NCBI GenBank assembly: GCA_965240325.2
Contig: OZ251223.1
Location: forward strand, 3,100,001 to 3,164,000
DNA: 64,000 nt
From: Rebecca billardiae RCC1528
Taxonomy: Eukaryota; Haptophyta
Reading direction: 5' to 3'
Of this stretch, positions 9,601-17,643 are shown in pieces. The position numbers were made by a program, and so were the translations under genes. The notes beneath the pieces were generated by a model that was given only the letters and a program-made list of their open reading frames with translations, searched no databases and was not told the origin of the DNA. The first letter of the stretch is position 1. Every line of letters starts with the position of its first letter.

Positions 9601-10780
9601 AGAGCAGCGCGCCCGCCATCGCCATGTCGCCGAGCGACGAGATGGCGACCGCGCTCGTGAGCCGCCGCTTGTGCGGCGCATCGCTCGGCGTCGCAAAGCC
9701 GCCGCTCCGCGTGCGATCGCCCAGCCCCTCGTGGAAGGCGATGAAGAGGGCGAACGAGAAGGCGGACGCGGGCAGGTCGAAGCCGCTGATGACCACCGTC
9801 GCCTCGACGGGGAGCGAGCGGAGCACGCCCGGGTCGACGATCAGGTACAGCGCGCGCAGCGTGTTGAGCACGAGCTCGAGCGCGAGCAGCCACTGCGCGG
9901 TCGTCCAGCGGAAGCCGCCGTCCGCCCTGAGGATGGCGTACAGGCGGCAGCCTGCGAGCTCGAGCACGGCGGCGACGCTGAAGAGCAGAAGGCCGTGGAC
10001 CAGCCACACCCAGACGGACGTGCGCATGCGTGTCCACGCGGACACGTCGGGGGACAGCCGGGCGCGCAAGGGGGCGTGGCCGAGGGCGCGCGCGGCCGGG
10101 TCGAGCTCGCCGAGCAGCGCGCGCGTCGCCGGCCCGTCCTCCAGGACAATGTCCGCGGCCAGGAGCGGCTGCGCCGGGGAGCGCGCGTCGCCCACGTGCC
10201 AGGCGTGCATCAGCTGGCCAGGCTCGGCGTCGAGCGCCGCGTCGAGGACCTCGTATCGCACGAGTGCCATGCCGCCGAGCGTGTCGCGCACGTACGTCGA
10301 CTGGCGCTCAAAGGAGCAGCGCAGCCCGTTGAACGCGTCGATGGGAGTGAGCACGAGCGCGCCGCGCATGGAGGCCGGGCGTGGTCCTGTGTACGCCCGC
10401 GGGCAGCCCGCGCCCGCCCACTCATCCATGCGCACGTGCGCGAGATGGCCTTCGGCGGCGAAGCGCCGAGGCGCAAAATCTGGTCGCGCAGCCGCGAGGT
10501 CGAGGTCCGCCACCAGCGGCGGCCCCGAGGTCAGCACGAGCCCAGCGTGCGCACGCGGGAGCTGGGCAATCGAGAGCATCGCCAGCACCACCGCGCACGC
10601 CGCCGCGCGCGGCTCGCCGCGGCGCCCGCAGGCGGCGCTCCTCATGGTCCGCCCAATGGGCTGCCACGCTCGACAGTGGGCTGACAGCATGCTGCCGCCC
10701 GCCACCGTGGTCACCAGTGAGCAAGTGCGCACACGCGGGCGTCGAGAATTCGCGGTTTCCAGCGATCGGTGGCTCCGCAC
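6692..10780 (-). CDS. Receptor-like protein A: PA-like ectodomain, multipass membrane region, cytosolic HET/TIR-like domain
   Basis: The frame runs from 10780 to 6692. Two introns are placed by motif continuity: 8720-8827 (108 nt) and 8469-8579 (111 nt), both GTGCGC...AG, leaving 1,289 residues. Order: signal anchor around 60-80 (CAVVLAMLSIAQLPRAHA), PA-like ectodomain (about 80-250, with CSFERQ and a G-G-M-A-L-V strand), roughly seven hydrophobic helices (about 255-520), then a cytosolic domain. After splicing, that domain reads FVCHAQSCSFLKLLDAVDAY, then WIDALCIRQH, then MVLDPWDKP, then SRVWCLYEAVHC. This F-V-S/C-H-A ... W-I-D-x-x-C-x-x-Q ... V-L-x-P-W ... W-C-L-Y-E pattern resembles heterokaryon-incompatibility (HET)/TIR-like folds; that assignment is inference. 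The last 500 residues are Ser/Pro-rich. A paralogue is at 29579-25701. A TATA-like TTTATAAA lies about 100 bp upstream. Confidence 0.8.
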   Translation of the reverse strand: MRSHRSLETANSRRPRVRTCSLVTTVAGGSMLSAHCRAWQPIGRTMRSAACGRRGEPRAAACAVVLAMLSIAQLPRAHAGLVLTSGPPLVADLDLAAARPDFAPRRFAAEGHLAHVRMDEWAGAGCPRAYTGPRPASMRGALVLTPIDAFNGLRCSFERQSTYVRDTLGGMALVRYEVLDAALDAEPGQLMHAWHVGDARSPAQPLLAADIVLEDGPATRALLGELDPAARALGHAPLRARLSPDVSAWTRMRTSVWVWLVHGLLLFSVAAVLELAGCRLYAILRADGGFRWTTAQWLLALELVLNTLRALYLIVDPGVLRSLPVEATVVISGFDLPASAFSFALFIAFHEGLGDRTRSGGFATPSDAPHKRRLTSAVAISSLGDMAMAGALLWTGERVVTSVWFVWSLLRLVATLLAGLAVRRSATDALAALPLPLATRISRSMRFAIAWSTVEILALVLWRTLCHANPWRALALSSAHTAASTALSYVLVAAFKPLGVEPARGPLRRLYDMLRRTSKSTVSMSARLKRAASVTPSAAAVLSMSERGSNLQRHLLLGVSPRFLRELCAELGIERDDPTRVLSEKLHALTRESGLSLAELRKDETTEDGRPAVAGASLFVCHAQSCSFLKLLDAVDAYLELHGLDAQAAYLVRHRGPRCCSEGAPRRRAGAHARVLPPPPSLPRAAQWIDALCIRQHAVQEQVHHIGAVIARIGHVVMVLDPWDKPVCLSRVWWCARHRRAPPRRARATATPHARLPAPPPARPSARARTSLYEAVHCATNAGVIFHLTMAPEERGSFVKALMQDRRSVEAALQSFDARTAQATFQSDKQMIFQLIREKFGSSAVMQRHSSPPLSASSVTDPSLFSSSSPSTGGMSSQSPSKRRPMKSAFATPQPLTPPPEGPGAAPSATLPPAPWGLGPRSMSNISASALAAAAALPAPSPPPITPSKLRPGRSAFAPPPLDVDVGGEHDQPVPRPPNGSGGGHSRSSSVELCRCSGPCQCANDGDDAFERFNSAVRGALRTALAAFSWPSATPAARRYVRGESGSRLSRGSRTPGGSNRLAPQVGLAGSAEEAAPPADSPLPHVDFASDLGLTAIGEAPEVGDGPDPVPITCSKPSSVGTSPPPGRTPSFSPPAASPAARRRDGPSANSAGNTPSSGPRCSIRPSYGGSHESLPLVGALAGFEPEPARRSRHRAVTWNEAELRDGSWPNAHWGPATQRTRSRARSHMPVLDHINLLFRDGDRGGQPARNSQTDRDSDGASSYASPMFARLRTPMAYRRTRLEDSTDVSDEPILRPGAALTPVYGSPPLSGAQGSADAFIGGLHDDDSASEGPSSTSFPRRGDRRRGSSALAGRLHRSGGV

Positions 10781-11482
10781 GGTTCATGAGCTGCATGAGC
10801 GACCACGCGGTCGCAACTTGAGGGGGTCCCCGCTCTGGACACTAGCTACCACTGGACAGATGCACGCCTATCATTGAGCAGTTTATAAAAAGTTTCGTCG
10901 AGTGAGCGCGCCAGCTCCGTCAACCACAAACATGATATGACGTGAGAATTGAGAACCCGCGCGGTGCCAGGTTAAGTCACCCGCGTACCTCGCGGGGGTA
11001 CACATATATCAAGTGAACTGCCCAGAGTATTCATATCGGTTAACTCTATGCACTCTCAAATCTCAATCCACTCATCAATCAGGGGCGTTCCCCGCACTGG
11101 TCATACGCCAAATCGAACCGCGTTCCTATTGAAATTGGCTTCCTCTATTTAAAGCGGGTACATTTGATTACGGCCCGCGCCAGTCCGGTAGCAATGCCCC
11201 CCCCAGGGGGGGGCATTGCTTTCGGGAGCGTGTGGCAGGATCCCGGGACCGCCCTTGATGGTCCCTTGAATCTCCTCAATCACATGTGATTGTGTCAATA
11301 GACTGGCTGGTTGATGAATGATTTACAGCTTCGACAGATTCAACGCAGTTGCCAGTTGAGCGGGTACACTTATTCATGGTTGATCTCGCCAAGGGAGATC
11401 ATCATGATGATTTTTCTTTTCCACAAAAAAACCCAACAGTTGGCGAGCGCCCGCGCGGCTGCCCCGGCTGCGGAGCGCCAGC
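10781..11482. other. Intergenic region with perfect hairpin
   Basis: No gene is seen. A TTTATAAA box at 10882-10889 could serve receptor gene A. A perfect inverted repeat at 11190-11220 (AGCAATG plus eight C, one A, eight G plus CATTGCT) forms a 15-bp stem with a one-base loop. Confidence 0.6.
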
Positions 11483-11857
11483 ATGGCAGACTGCCGCCTC
11501 TATGCGCTCGCCTTCGTCACCACGTTGTCGTCGACCGTGAGTCTCGGCTCGGCGCAGGAGGTGAAGGTGTGTTGCCAGAGCGCGGATGTCGCCTGCCGAG
11601 CATGCAACGAGGGCCTCACCGTCGACGAGTATTGCCGGCGCCGTTCGCTCGCAAGCGGCTGTCCTGGGGCAGGTGGCGCCATCTTTGGCATCGTCGTCGC
11701 CTGCCTGGTCTTCGTCGGCGCGGTCGCGGCGGCCATCTACTGGCGCGAACGGATCGCTGTGGAAGTACAAAAGCTCTACGCCACCTACCAACTCAAGATG
11801 GCGCGAGAGAAGGCCCTAAAAACCTCGTCGGGTGTCGAGACAGCTACGCGTGCATGA
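11483..11857 (+). CDS. Small secreted/type I single-pass membrane protein, Cys-rich
   Basis: 124 residues. An N-terminal signal peptide (about 1-25, ending LGSAQ) is followed by a short Cys-rich ectodomain (VCCQSADVACRACNEG and further Cys to about residue 58). Then comes one strong transmembrane helix (GAIFGIVVACLVFVGAVAAA, about 63-84) and a basic cytosolic tail with an amphipathic helix (YATYQLKMAREKALK). Six Cys lie within about 35 ectodomain residues, suggesting a disulfide knot. I do not recognise the family. The start is the first ATG of a clean signal peptide. There are no close neighbours on the same strand. A small adhesion or receptor-subunit role is a guess. Confidence 0.65.
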   Translation: MADCRLYALAFVTTLSSTVSLGSAQEVKVCCQSADVACRACNEGLTVDEYCRRRSLASGCPGAGGAIFGIVVACLVFVGAVAAAIYWRERIAVEVQKLYATYQLKMAREKALKTSSGVETATRA

Positions 11858-13682
11858 GCCATTGAACCTGGTGGGACCGTTCTCCATCCTGCCCACGGCG
11901 TCGCATGGCGCTCAAGCACGCCGCAGCCTCACTGATCGCTTTACTCGCATGTGGTCCCAGCAGCCTCCACAGTCGCGCCGGTGCGAAGAGTCCCGAGAAC
12001 GTCGGGTGTCACCGATCTCGCGCCGAGTGCGCGGACCGGATACTACGCGGCTAATTAGTCGCGCGGACGTCTGGGGAGCCTATCGAGCTCGGCGGCCTGC
12101 AAAGTTTAATAAGCAGCAGTCAGCTGCTGATGACCCTGATGTCACGGCCTGTCTGTGCCCATAGTGCCCCTTCGCGATTTCGCGGCCCTGCTGGGACCGC
12201 GTCTCACGGGTGACGGGCTCCGGCTGGCCGAGTAGTGAGTGGCCGCGCCGCCTGTCGGACCCGCGACTCTCCGCGCGGTCCGCCGACTCCGCCGTGACCC
12301 CGGCAGCTGCTCCGTTACGTCTTGGCCCCGAGCCGAAGTCAACCAAGCGGACCATGCAGCCGAGTCCCTTCCCGGCTTCCGACCCCCGATTGATGACTAC
12401 TTCAAGTTCAACGAGAAATGTCGCATCCGACCACCTCACCCAATAGGTTCAGACTCTATTTTTACTATCTATGTAATTACCCGTCCCTTACTCAGATTTC
12501 AGCACAGTCCGGGAGCGTTCCGGACACCTGTATGCATATGCGAAAATGATACCCGGACTGGGTATTTAGTTGTAGAAAATAGAATCTGAACCTATTGGAG
12601 GTGTGGCTGATGCATGATCCATATCTGGCCGTAATATCGTCCAAGGGACCGCCTGGGGTGGGCTAGGAGCTATTGTAGATCATCAGAGGCGGCGATCCCG
12701 CCGATTGCAGTGTCAAGATGTAATGCTCCACTGACCGGACTGGGGGGGGTGGACCGAAGCCGGAGCCGACGAGCCAGCCCGCCACTTGACAGCACTCGGT
12801 AACTCCGAGCAGTGTCCGCGAGACCGAATTTGTAGCATGTGACTTGTTGAGTTGTGTCAACTTGTCACGAGTTCATTTGACATGGACAGACATTTAGTCC
12901 GATTGAGCGCCCGCCAGGCGGCCCACGCCGGACGCCCCGGGGCAGCAGACGTCCGGGGCGCGGACCGCCGGACCCGTGTCCGGTGTCGGGCAGGCACCGC
13001 AGTCTGCACTGACTGACAGCACTGTCAGTGACACTCTCTACTTCTAGATAGTAGACACTCTACACAGTACACTACAGCCGCCCGGCGGGCGCCGAGTGCT
13101 CACTCGTCACTACGAAGATCGACTGAAATTGTGCGACTGGCCGCGCCGCGACGACACCATATGGCACTATCACTCACTCACCGTTTATTTTTTAAAAAAG
13201 TCACAGACTACTCACTCTGTCCGTGTCTGCGGAGCCGACGGGAGCCCGGTGCCCCGGATGCCGTCCGTAGAATGACCGCGACCGCGTTACAACTTTATAT
13301 TTAGTATAAAAATCGTCGCGTCATGAGAAGCGTGACCCGCCGCCACCGGTCGTCTAATCTGAATTATTATTAACATTTAAATTATTTTCCGGATAACCGT
13401 ATCGTCCGCGGATTCGCCGCGCCACGCCGCGGGCCCGCCCGAGCCCGACAGGGCGAGCACTGAGCAGGTGCCTCGCGCCTTCTCGAGCGCCGCTGTGAAG
13501 TGCGAGCTGCTGGCCGCTGGGTGTCGCCTGCTGTCGGACCGAGTCCGAGCGCGTCAGCGCCTCAGCACACGAACACGTCGGAGTCGTCGCGACGTACAGT
13601 CACAGTCCGCGTATGTTTCACGGAAGTCTGCGCGCGCGCCAGATATTCAGTGTCTCGCCTGCTCGTCCTCGAACGCTGCTGG
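11858..13682. other. Intergenic region with a small inverted-repeat element
   Basis: Only short open frames without protein-like composition were seen. It holds the MITE-like element at 12431-12606. The downstream half is AT-rich around 13270-13400, with no gene signal recognised. Confidence 0.5.
12431..12606. mobile_element. MITE-like element, 176 bp
   Basis: The left arm (12431-12464, containing CCAATAGGTTCAGA) and right arm (12574-12606, containing TCTGAACCTATTGG) are inverted copies over about 33 bp with a few mismatches. The core is AT-richer and non-coding. No convincing target duplication was found. Confidence 0.6.
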
Positions 13683-14651
13683 CTAATCGTCCACATCGTC
13701 CGAGTCGTCCTCGTCGGCTGCGCTTGCCGACGCGGACGACGTCCCATTCGGACCGCCTGCGCCCTTGCGTGCAGACCATGGCACGTGCTCATGTGGGAAG
13801 GTGCGTGTGCAGCCCTTCCGGCCGCAGAACGAGGAAGCCTCGGCATCGCCATCATCATCGCTGCCGTCCAGGTCGACACTCACCCGCTTGAGGAATGCCT
13901 GCACGAGCTCGGCAATATCGTCAACGTCCGAGCCCGCGGGAAGCTCGGGCAGGGATGACACAAAGCGCCCCCCCCGGAACGCAGCCATGGACAGCCGGGT
14001 TGGCACATTGCCGATGCGAGCCAGCAGGGCATCGTGACGAGCGCAGCGGTACAGCTTGGACCGCGGGAACATGGGCGCCAGGCGGGAGAGGACGTCATCG
14101 GCATAGCGTGTGCGCTCGTCGCCCTCGACCGCGAGGTGCACGACGGACACATGCGCGCCGCGCAGCTGCGGCAGGGACGAGTTGCTGTCCTCGAGGATGC
14201 AATAAGCACCAAAGCCCTCAGCGCGCTGCTCCCGCGCGCGCGCAGCGTCGTCGCGCATGGCCTGCAGCCTCTTCGCGCGCATGGCCTCGAATGCCGCATC
14301 GTCGTCCTCGTCGAAGTCGTCCTCATCCTCGTCAGCCGCACCGCCCCCCTGGTGCGCGCAGCATGGCTCCGAGCAGCACGGCCCGCAATGAATCTCCTGC
14401 CGCCCAAGTGCTCGAGGCATGAGTCGGCGCTCTTGCGCCTGTGTCAGCTCGCGGCGCGCGTCGCGCAGCCGTGCAAACTCGTGCTCCTTCTGGCAGCAGG
14501 AGCTGAGCGGCGCATCTCTCAAGAGAGATTCCCCGTCGTCCATCGCGCCCAGCGAGGCAGCGACCGTGATCGCGTGACGCGCCCCGAACTCTTTGTCTGT
14601 ACGTACCAGCTGTTCTCGCGCCTGTCTGAGGGCTTCATCCGGTTGCCACAT
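13683..14651 (-). CDS. TXNDC9: Thioredoxin domain-containing protein 9 / phosducin-like
   Basis: About 322 residues from ATG 14651. An N-terminal helical region leads into the family's F-E-x-x-R-x-x-R-L pattern (AFEAMRAKRLQAMRDDAARA), then EGFGAYCILEDSNSSLPQ, matching the TXNDC9/PhLP E-K-Y-G-F-G...L/I pattern. A thioredoxin fold follows: VSVVHLAVEGDERTRYADDV, then SKLYRCARHDALLARIGNVP, then LSMAAFRGGRFVSSLPEL. The CxxC redox motif is absent, as is normal for this family. These proteins bind the CCT chaperonin and help fold actin and tubulin; that is family knowledge. Unusual points are a Cys-rich insert (CGPCCSEPCCAH, residues near 95) and an acidic tail with a second Cys/His patch. The start codon is embedded in a TTAATGTGG repeat cluster, so an upstream start remains possible. 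Confidence 0.75.
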   Translation of the reverse strand: MWQPDEALRQAREQLVRTDKEFGARHAITVAASLGAMDDGESLLRDAPLSSCCQKEHEFARLRDARRELTQAQERRLMPRALGRQEIHCGPCCSEPCCAHQGGGAADEDEDDFDEDDDAAFEAMRAKRLQAMRDDAARAREQRAEGFGAYCILEDSNSSLPQLRGAHVSVVHLAVEGDERTRYADDVLSRLAPMFPRSKLYRCARHDALLARIGNVPTRLSMAAFRGGRFVSSLPELPAGSDVDDIAELVQAFLKRVSVDLDGSDDDGDAEASSFCGRKGCTRTFPHEHVPWSARKGAGGPNGTSSASASAADEDDSDDVDD

Positions 14652-14726
14652 TAAGCCTTGACCACCTGCCACATTAAGGGCCCCGCGACCGGCTGCCACA
14701 TTAAGGCGACCGGCTGCCACATTAAG
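14646..14726 (+). repeat. Cluster of four CCACATTAAG motifs
   Basis: CCACATTAAG occurs at 14646, 14669, 14696 and 14717 with similar G/C spacers (CTGCC before, GGC after). The first copy contains the ATG of the TXNDC9-like gene. A mirror cluster lies at 16878-16968. Confidence 0.8.
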
Positions 14727-14782
14727 GATCCGCGCCAACGCTCGCACGGCCACCGACACGCCACGCGCGGAGCGATGCGCCG

Positions 14783-15738
14783 ATGGTCTTCGGCTCGGTC
14801 GCAAACGTCCTGAACCGCGCTGGCCTGGTCAGTCGCCCTTTGCTCGACGCAGTCGTGCACTGGCCGGCGGAGGCAGTGGCGCCGGGCGTCGGGAAGCACT
14901 TCGAGTTCCTCGGTGAGGCTGGCGAGCCCGCGCCCGACAAGAAGCAGCGTGGCGGCGCGCGCGCGCCGTGCTCGCGGTGAAGTACGTGCTGCTCGCGAAG
15001 GGAAAGCAGTTCAAGCAGGGACACCTCGAGCACTCGGTAGATGATCTCGCCGTGCTCGCCGCTGACGGCCAGCGTGCGAAGCGCGCTGCTGGCATACACG
15101 GCGTTGAGCAGGTCACCGTGCGAGAGTGCTCCGTCAGACCCGTGGCCAAGGCCCTTGTCGATCAGCTGCGCTGAAGGGCGCGCGCAAGAGTGCGTGATGG
15201 AGGTCAGTTCCAGGCAGGCTCCATGTTGGCTGCAGCGCTGCGTCTGCGCAGCATGCCCCCGCACGCGCGTCTGCGGGCGCACGCCTGCGCTCATCTGCAA
15301 CCTGCGCTCGAGCTCAGCCTTGAGCGCGCTCAGCGTGCCCTTCAGCAGCTCGAGCTGTTCCTCCTTGCGCCGCGCGTCCGCGTGCGCCGCGAGTAGGTGC
15401 TTGTTCAGCGGCTGCACCTGCACCGCCGCGTGCTCGACGCTTGCCTCGACCACCTCAACACGCACGCGCTCGCCGACGCGCTCCAGGGACTGCTGCGTCA
15501 GCTCATGCGCACAGTGGAGCGCCAGAGCGACACCTCCGCGCCGTCCACAGCGCTTATCGCCGGGCTGAGCGCTATGGAGAGCTACACGTGTGCCGAGGGC
15601 TCGAGCCCGACGACACGAACGCAGTTCACCTCGCTGTACGACGAACGCCACCTCGAGCGCACGAGCGCATGCGTCTACAGCGGGAGCACCGACGGCCGCT
15701 CCGGCAGGCTCGCCGCCGACTTCCCCAGTAGTAACTAG
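14783..15738 (+). CDS. Hypothetical multi-exon gene, exon structure unresolved
   Basis: Two stretches look coding on the plus strand. The first, 14783-14980, starts ATG and reads MVFGSVANVLNRAGLVSRPL, then PAEAVAPGVGKHFEFLGEAG. The second, about 15405-15738, has third-position G+C of about 85-95% and first-position G+C falling to 55%, which fixes the strand; it ends at TAG 15736-15738 and includes ADALQGLLRQLMRTVERQSD. Between them the frame is broken by TGA 14978-14980 and TAG 15394-15396, so introns are likely. A donor-like GTGAAG sits at 14977, and acceptor-like TTGTTCAG precedes 15409. No family is recognised. The minus strand is also open here (ending 14722) and has good codon bias around 15300-15420. 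The whole unit lies between the two TTAATGTGG clusters. Confidence 0.35.
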
Positions 15739-16877
15739 CATATCAAAGCCGTCTTCGGTAGCGCGCGAGGCTGGCTACAATACGGTGATGCTACACAACA
15801 TGGGTTGCGTCACGCGCAGCACCACACGAGCGGCCGGCAGCGGCGTACCATCGGCTGAGCTGTTCCTGAGTCACTGTTCCTCTGCAGAGGAACGTGCACG
15901 CGCGCGTCGACGAGCACTTACGCGCTCCGCGGCCTTCGGCACCTTGACATCATTGCGCGTGCGCATGACAGGCGCGGATGGTTGCGCACTTGCGTGTCCG
16001 TTAGCGGCGCGCACGATCCGCGAGCACCGTCCGCCGGGGCCTTGCCATTGTCGACCTTGGACGGCGCACGGCGCACGGCGGCGCGCTCGCAGATTCGGTC
16101 GGGTAGCCCTCGCTGGACATGTGCTGGCCTCTGTTGCTCCGCTGCTCATCGGACCGGGTGCCAATCAGTGGCCCACAATTGACGACCCGTTCGCCTGCCC
16201 CGCATGCTCGCACACGGGATGACTCAGCCTGGAGCCACCCCGGTCGAGATTTCGGGATGTCAAAGCAGTGGCCGAGCATGCGCTCAAGCGCTCTCGTCCG
16301 CATGGAGCGTGACCTCTACCGTTCTACCGTCTGAGCGTCTGCCGTCACATGAGTCGGACAAGTCCCCAAAGCTGGGTGCAACCAGTCCATCGGGAGTAGC
16401 CGCCAGGCCTCCCGCCACCACCGCAGCCGCGCCGCCCAGGGTTGTGAGTCCTGGGATTACCCGGGGTGGTCAGGCTGGCGCGCACGCTCGCGGACGCTTG
16501 GAACCCGCGCTCCCGCGCTGCGTCGCGTGTCACCCCTCGATCGTCGCCCCACCGCCACCTCTTCCATCCCATCACCACCTCTTCCTCGACATCCTCGGCC
16601 TTCGCCGCCGCACCGACGCCCCCGCGCGCGGCCGCTGTGGCAGCGGGCGATCCGCGTGCGCTGCGCCGCCGCGCCGCCGCGCCGCCCAGAGTTGTGCAGC
16701 GCGGCCTGTGAGTCCTGCGAGCTGCCCTGTGTGGTCAGGCTGGTGCGCACGCTCGCGAACGCTTCGAACACTCGCTGCATAGCGTGTCGCCCCTCGATCG
16801 CCGCCCCACCGCCGCGTTTTCCTCCACGCACGGCGGCCGTCGCCGCCGCACGAGCGCCCCGCTCGCGGGCCGCGCGC

Positions 16878-16968
16878 CTTAATGTGGTGGCGGGATCCTT
16901 AATGTGGCAGTGGTCAACCGTCTGCCACATTAAGGCTTAATGTGGTGGCGGGATTCGGCTTAATGTGG
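16878..16968 (-). repeat. Cluster of five TTAATGTGG motifs
   Basis: CTTAATGTGG occurs at 16878, 16898, 16936 and 16959, and its complement CCACATTAAG at 16925. Spacers such as GGCGGGAT recur. Most copies face the opposite way from those at 14646-14726, so the two clusters bracket a 2.3-kb segment. Confidence 0.8.
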
Positions 16969-17040
16969 TAACCGGCTGAAGTCCTGTCTGAGCTGTGACC
17001 CTGTGTTCGTCTTATTCTGAGAGTAAACTGATGTCGTCGT

Positions 17041-17405
17041 ACAGTTTACTATGTTTTAAGGCGTGATTGACGCCATCATATCCAACACTGCACAACAGAC
17101 ACCGCCACAAAACAGACCGGCGCAGGCAGGTGAGGGGCGCGTTGCCGCACCTCATCGAGGCGGCCATTGCAGCAAGCGGCCGCCCCGCGCTCGGCTGCGG
17201 AGGCACGCGCTCGAGAGCGCGCAGTACGCCCTTCCCGAACGTGCCAGCCCACGGTGGCGGCATATTATTCCCATCGCGCGGGTGGAAAAGTTACCAAAAT
17301 AAGTATATTATTATTCCTGCGCTCATGATTGATCGTCGTCATACGGGCGTCGATCTCGCCTGCCTGAGCTGTAGTGTGCGTCTCTTATTCTTAGTAAACG
17401 ACTGT
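17041..17405. mobile_element. MITE-like element with CAGTTTACTA ends
   Basis: It starts ACAGTTTACTATG and ends TTAGTAAACGACTGT, imperfect inverted termini. The right end carries the full dispersed repeat in minus orientation (17350-17399: CTCGCCTGCCTGAGCTG ... TTCTTAGTAAAC). Related ends occur singly at 3174, 50562 and 60821. Confidence 0.5.
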
Positions 17406-17643
17406 CATATCATCGTCCGCCGATTGGCGATGAATTATTCCGCGCCGGGCTCAGGCTGCTGGCCCGCCGCTGTGTTATTCCTCACTACAGCGCATAAATA
17501 AGTAAGTAGAGTAACTTATAATAATACGAGCAGCTATTATTAAGTATATATATATATATGTATCATATAGTTCTTAGTCGTGCTGAGTACCGAGTCAGTC
17601 TGGTCACACACAATCCAGCCCGGGAGCGGTACCGTAACCGCTG

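Larger units (their letters stand above)
15739..17640. other. Intergenic region, repeat-bearing
   Basis: No supported gene. It contains the right TTAATGTGG cluster (16878-16968), a partial copy of the dispersed CAGGCAGGCGAG repeat (16983-17040) and a MITE-like element (17041-17405). A TA-rich tract lies at about 17540-17565. Confidence 0.5.

Noticed and set aside
7526-10877. Two long plus-strand open frames opposite receptor gene A
   Set aside because: Composition is Arg/Ser/Ala-rich with no motif, and codon bias matches an antisense shadow of the receptor gene.
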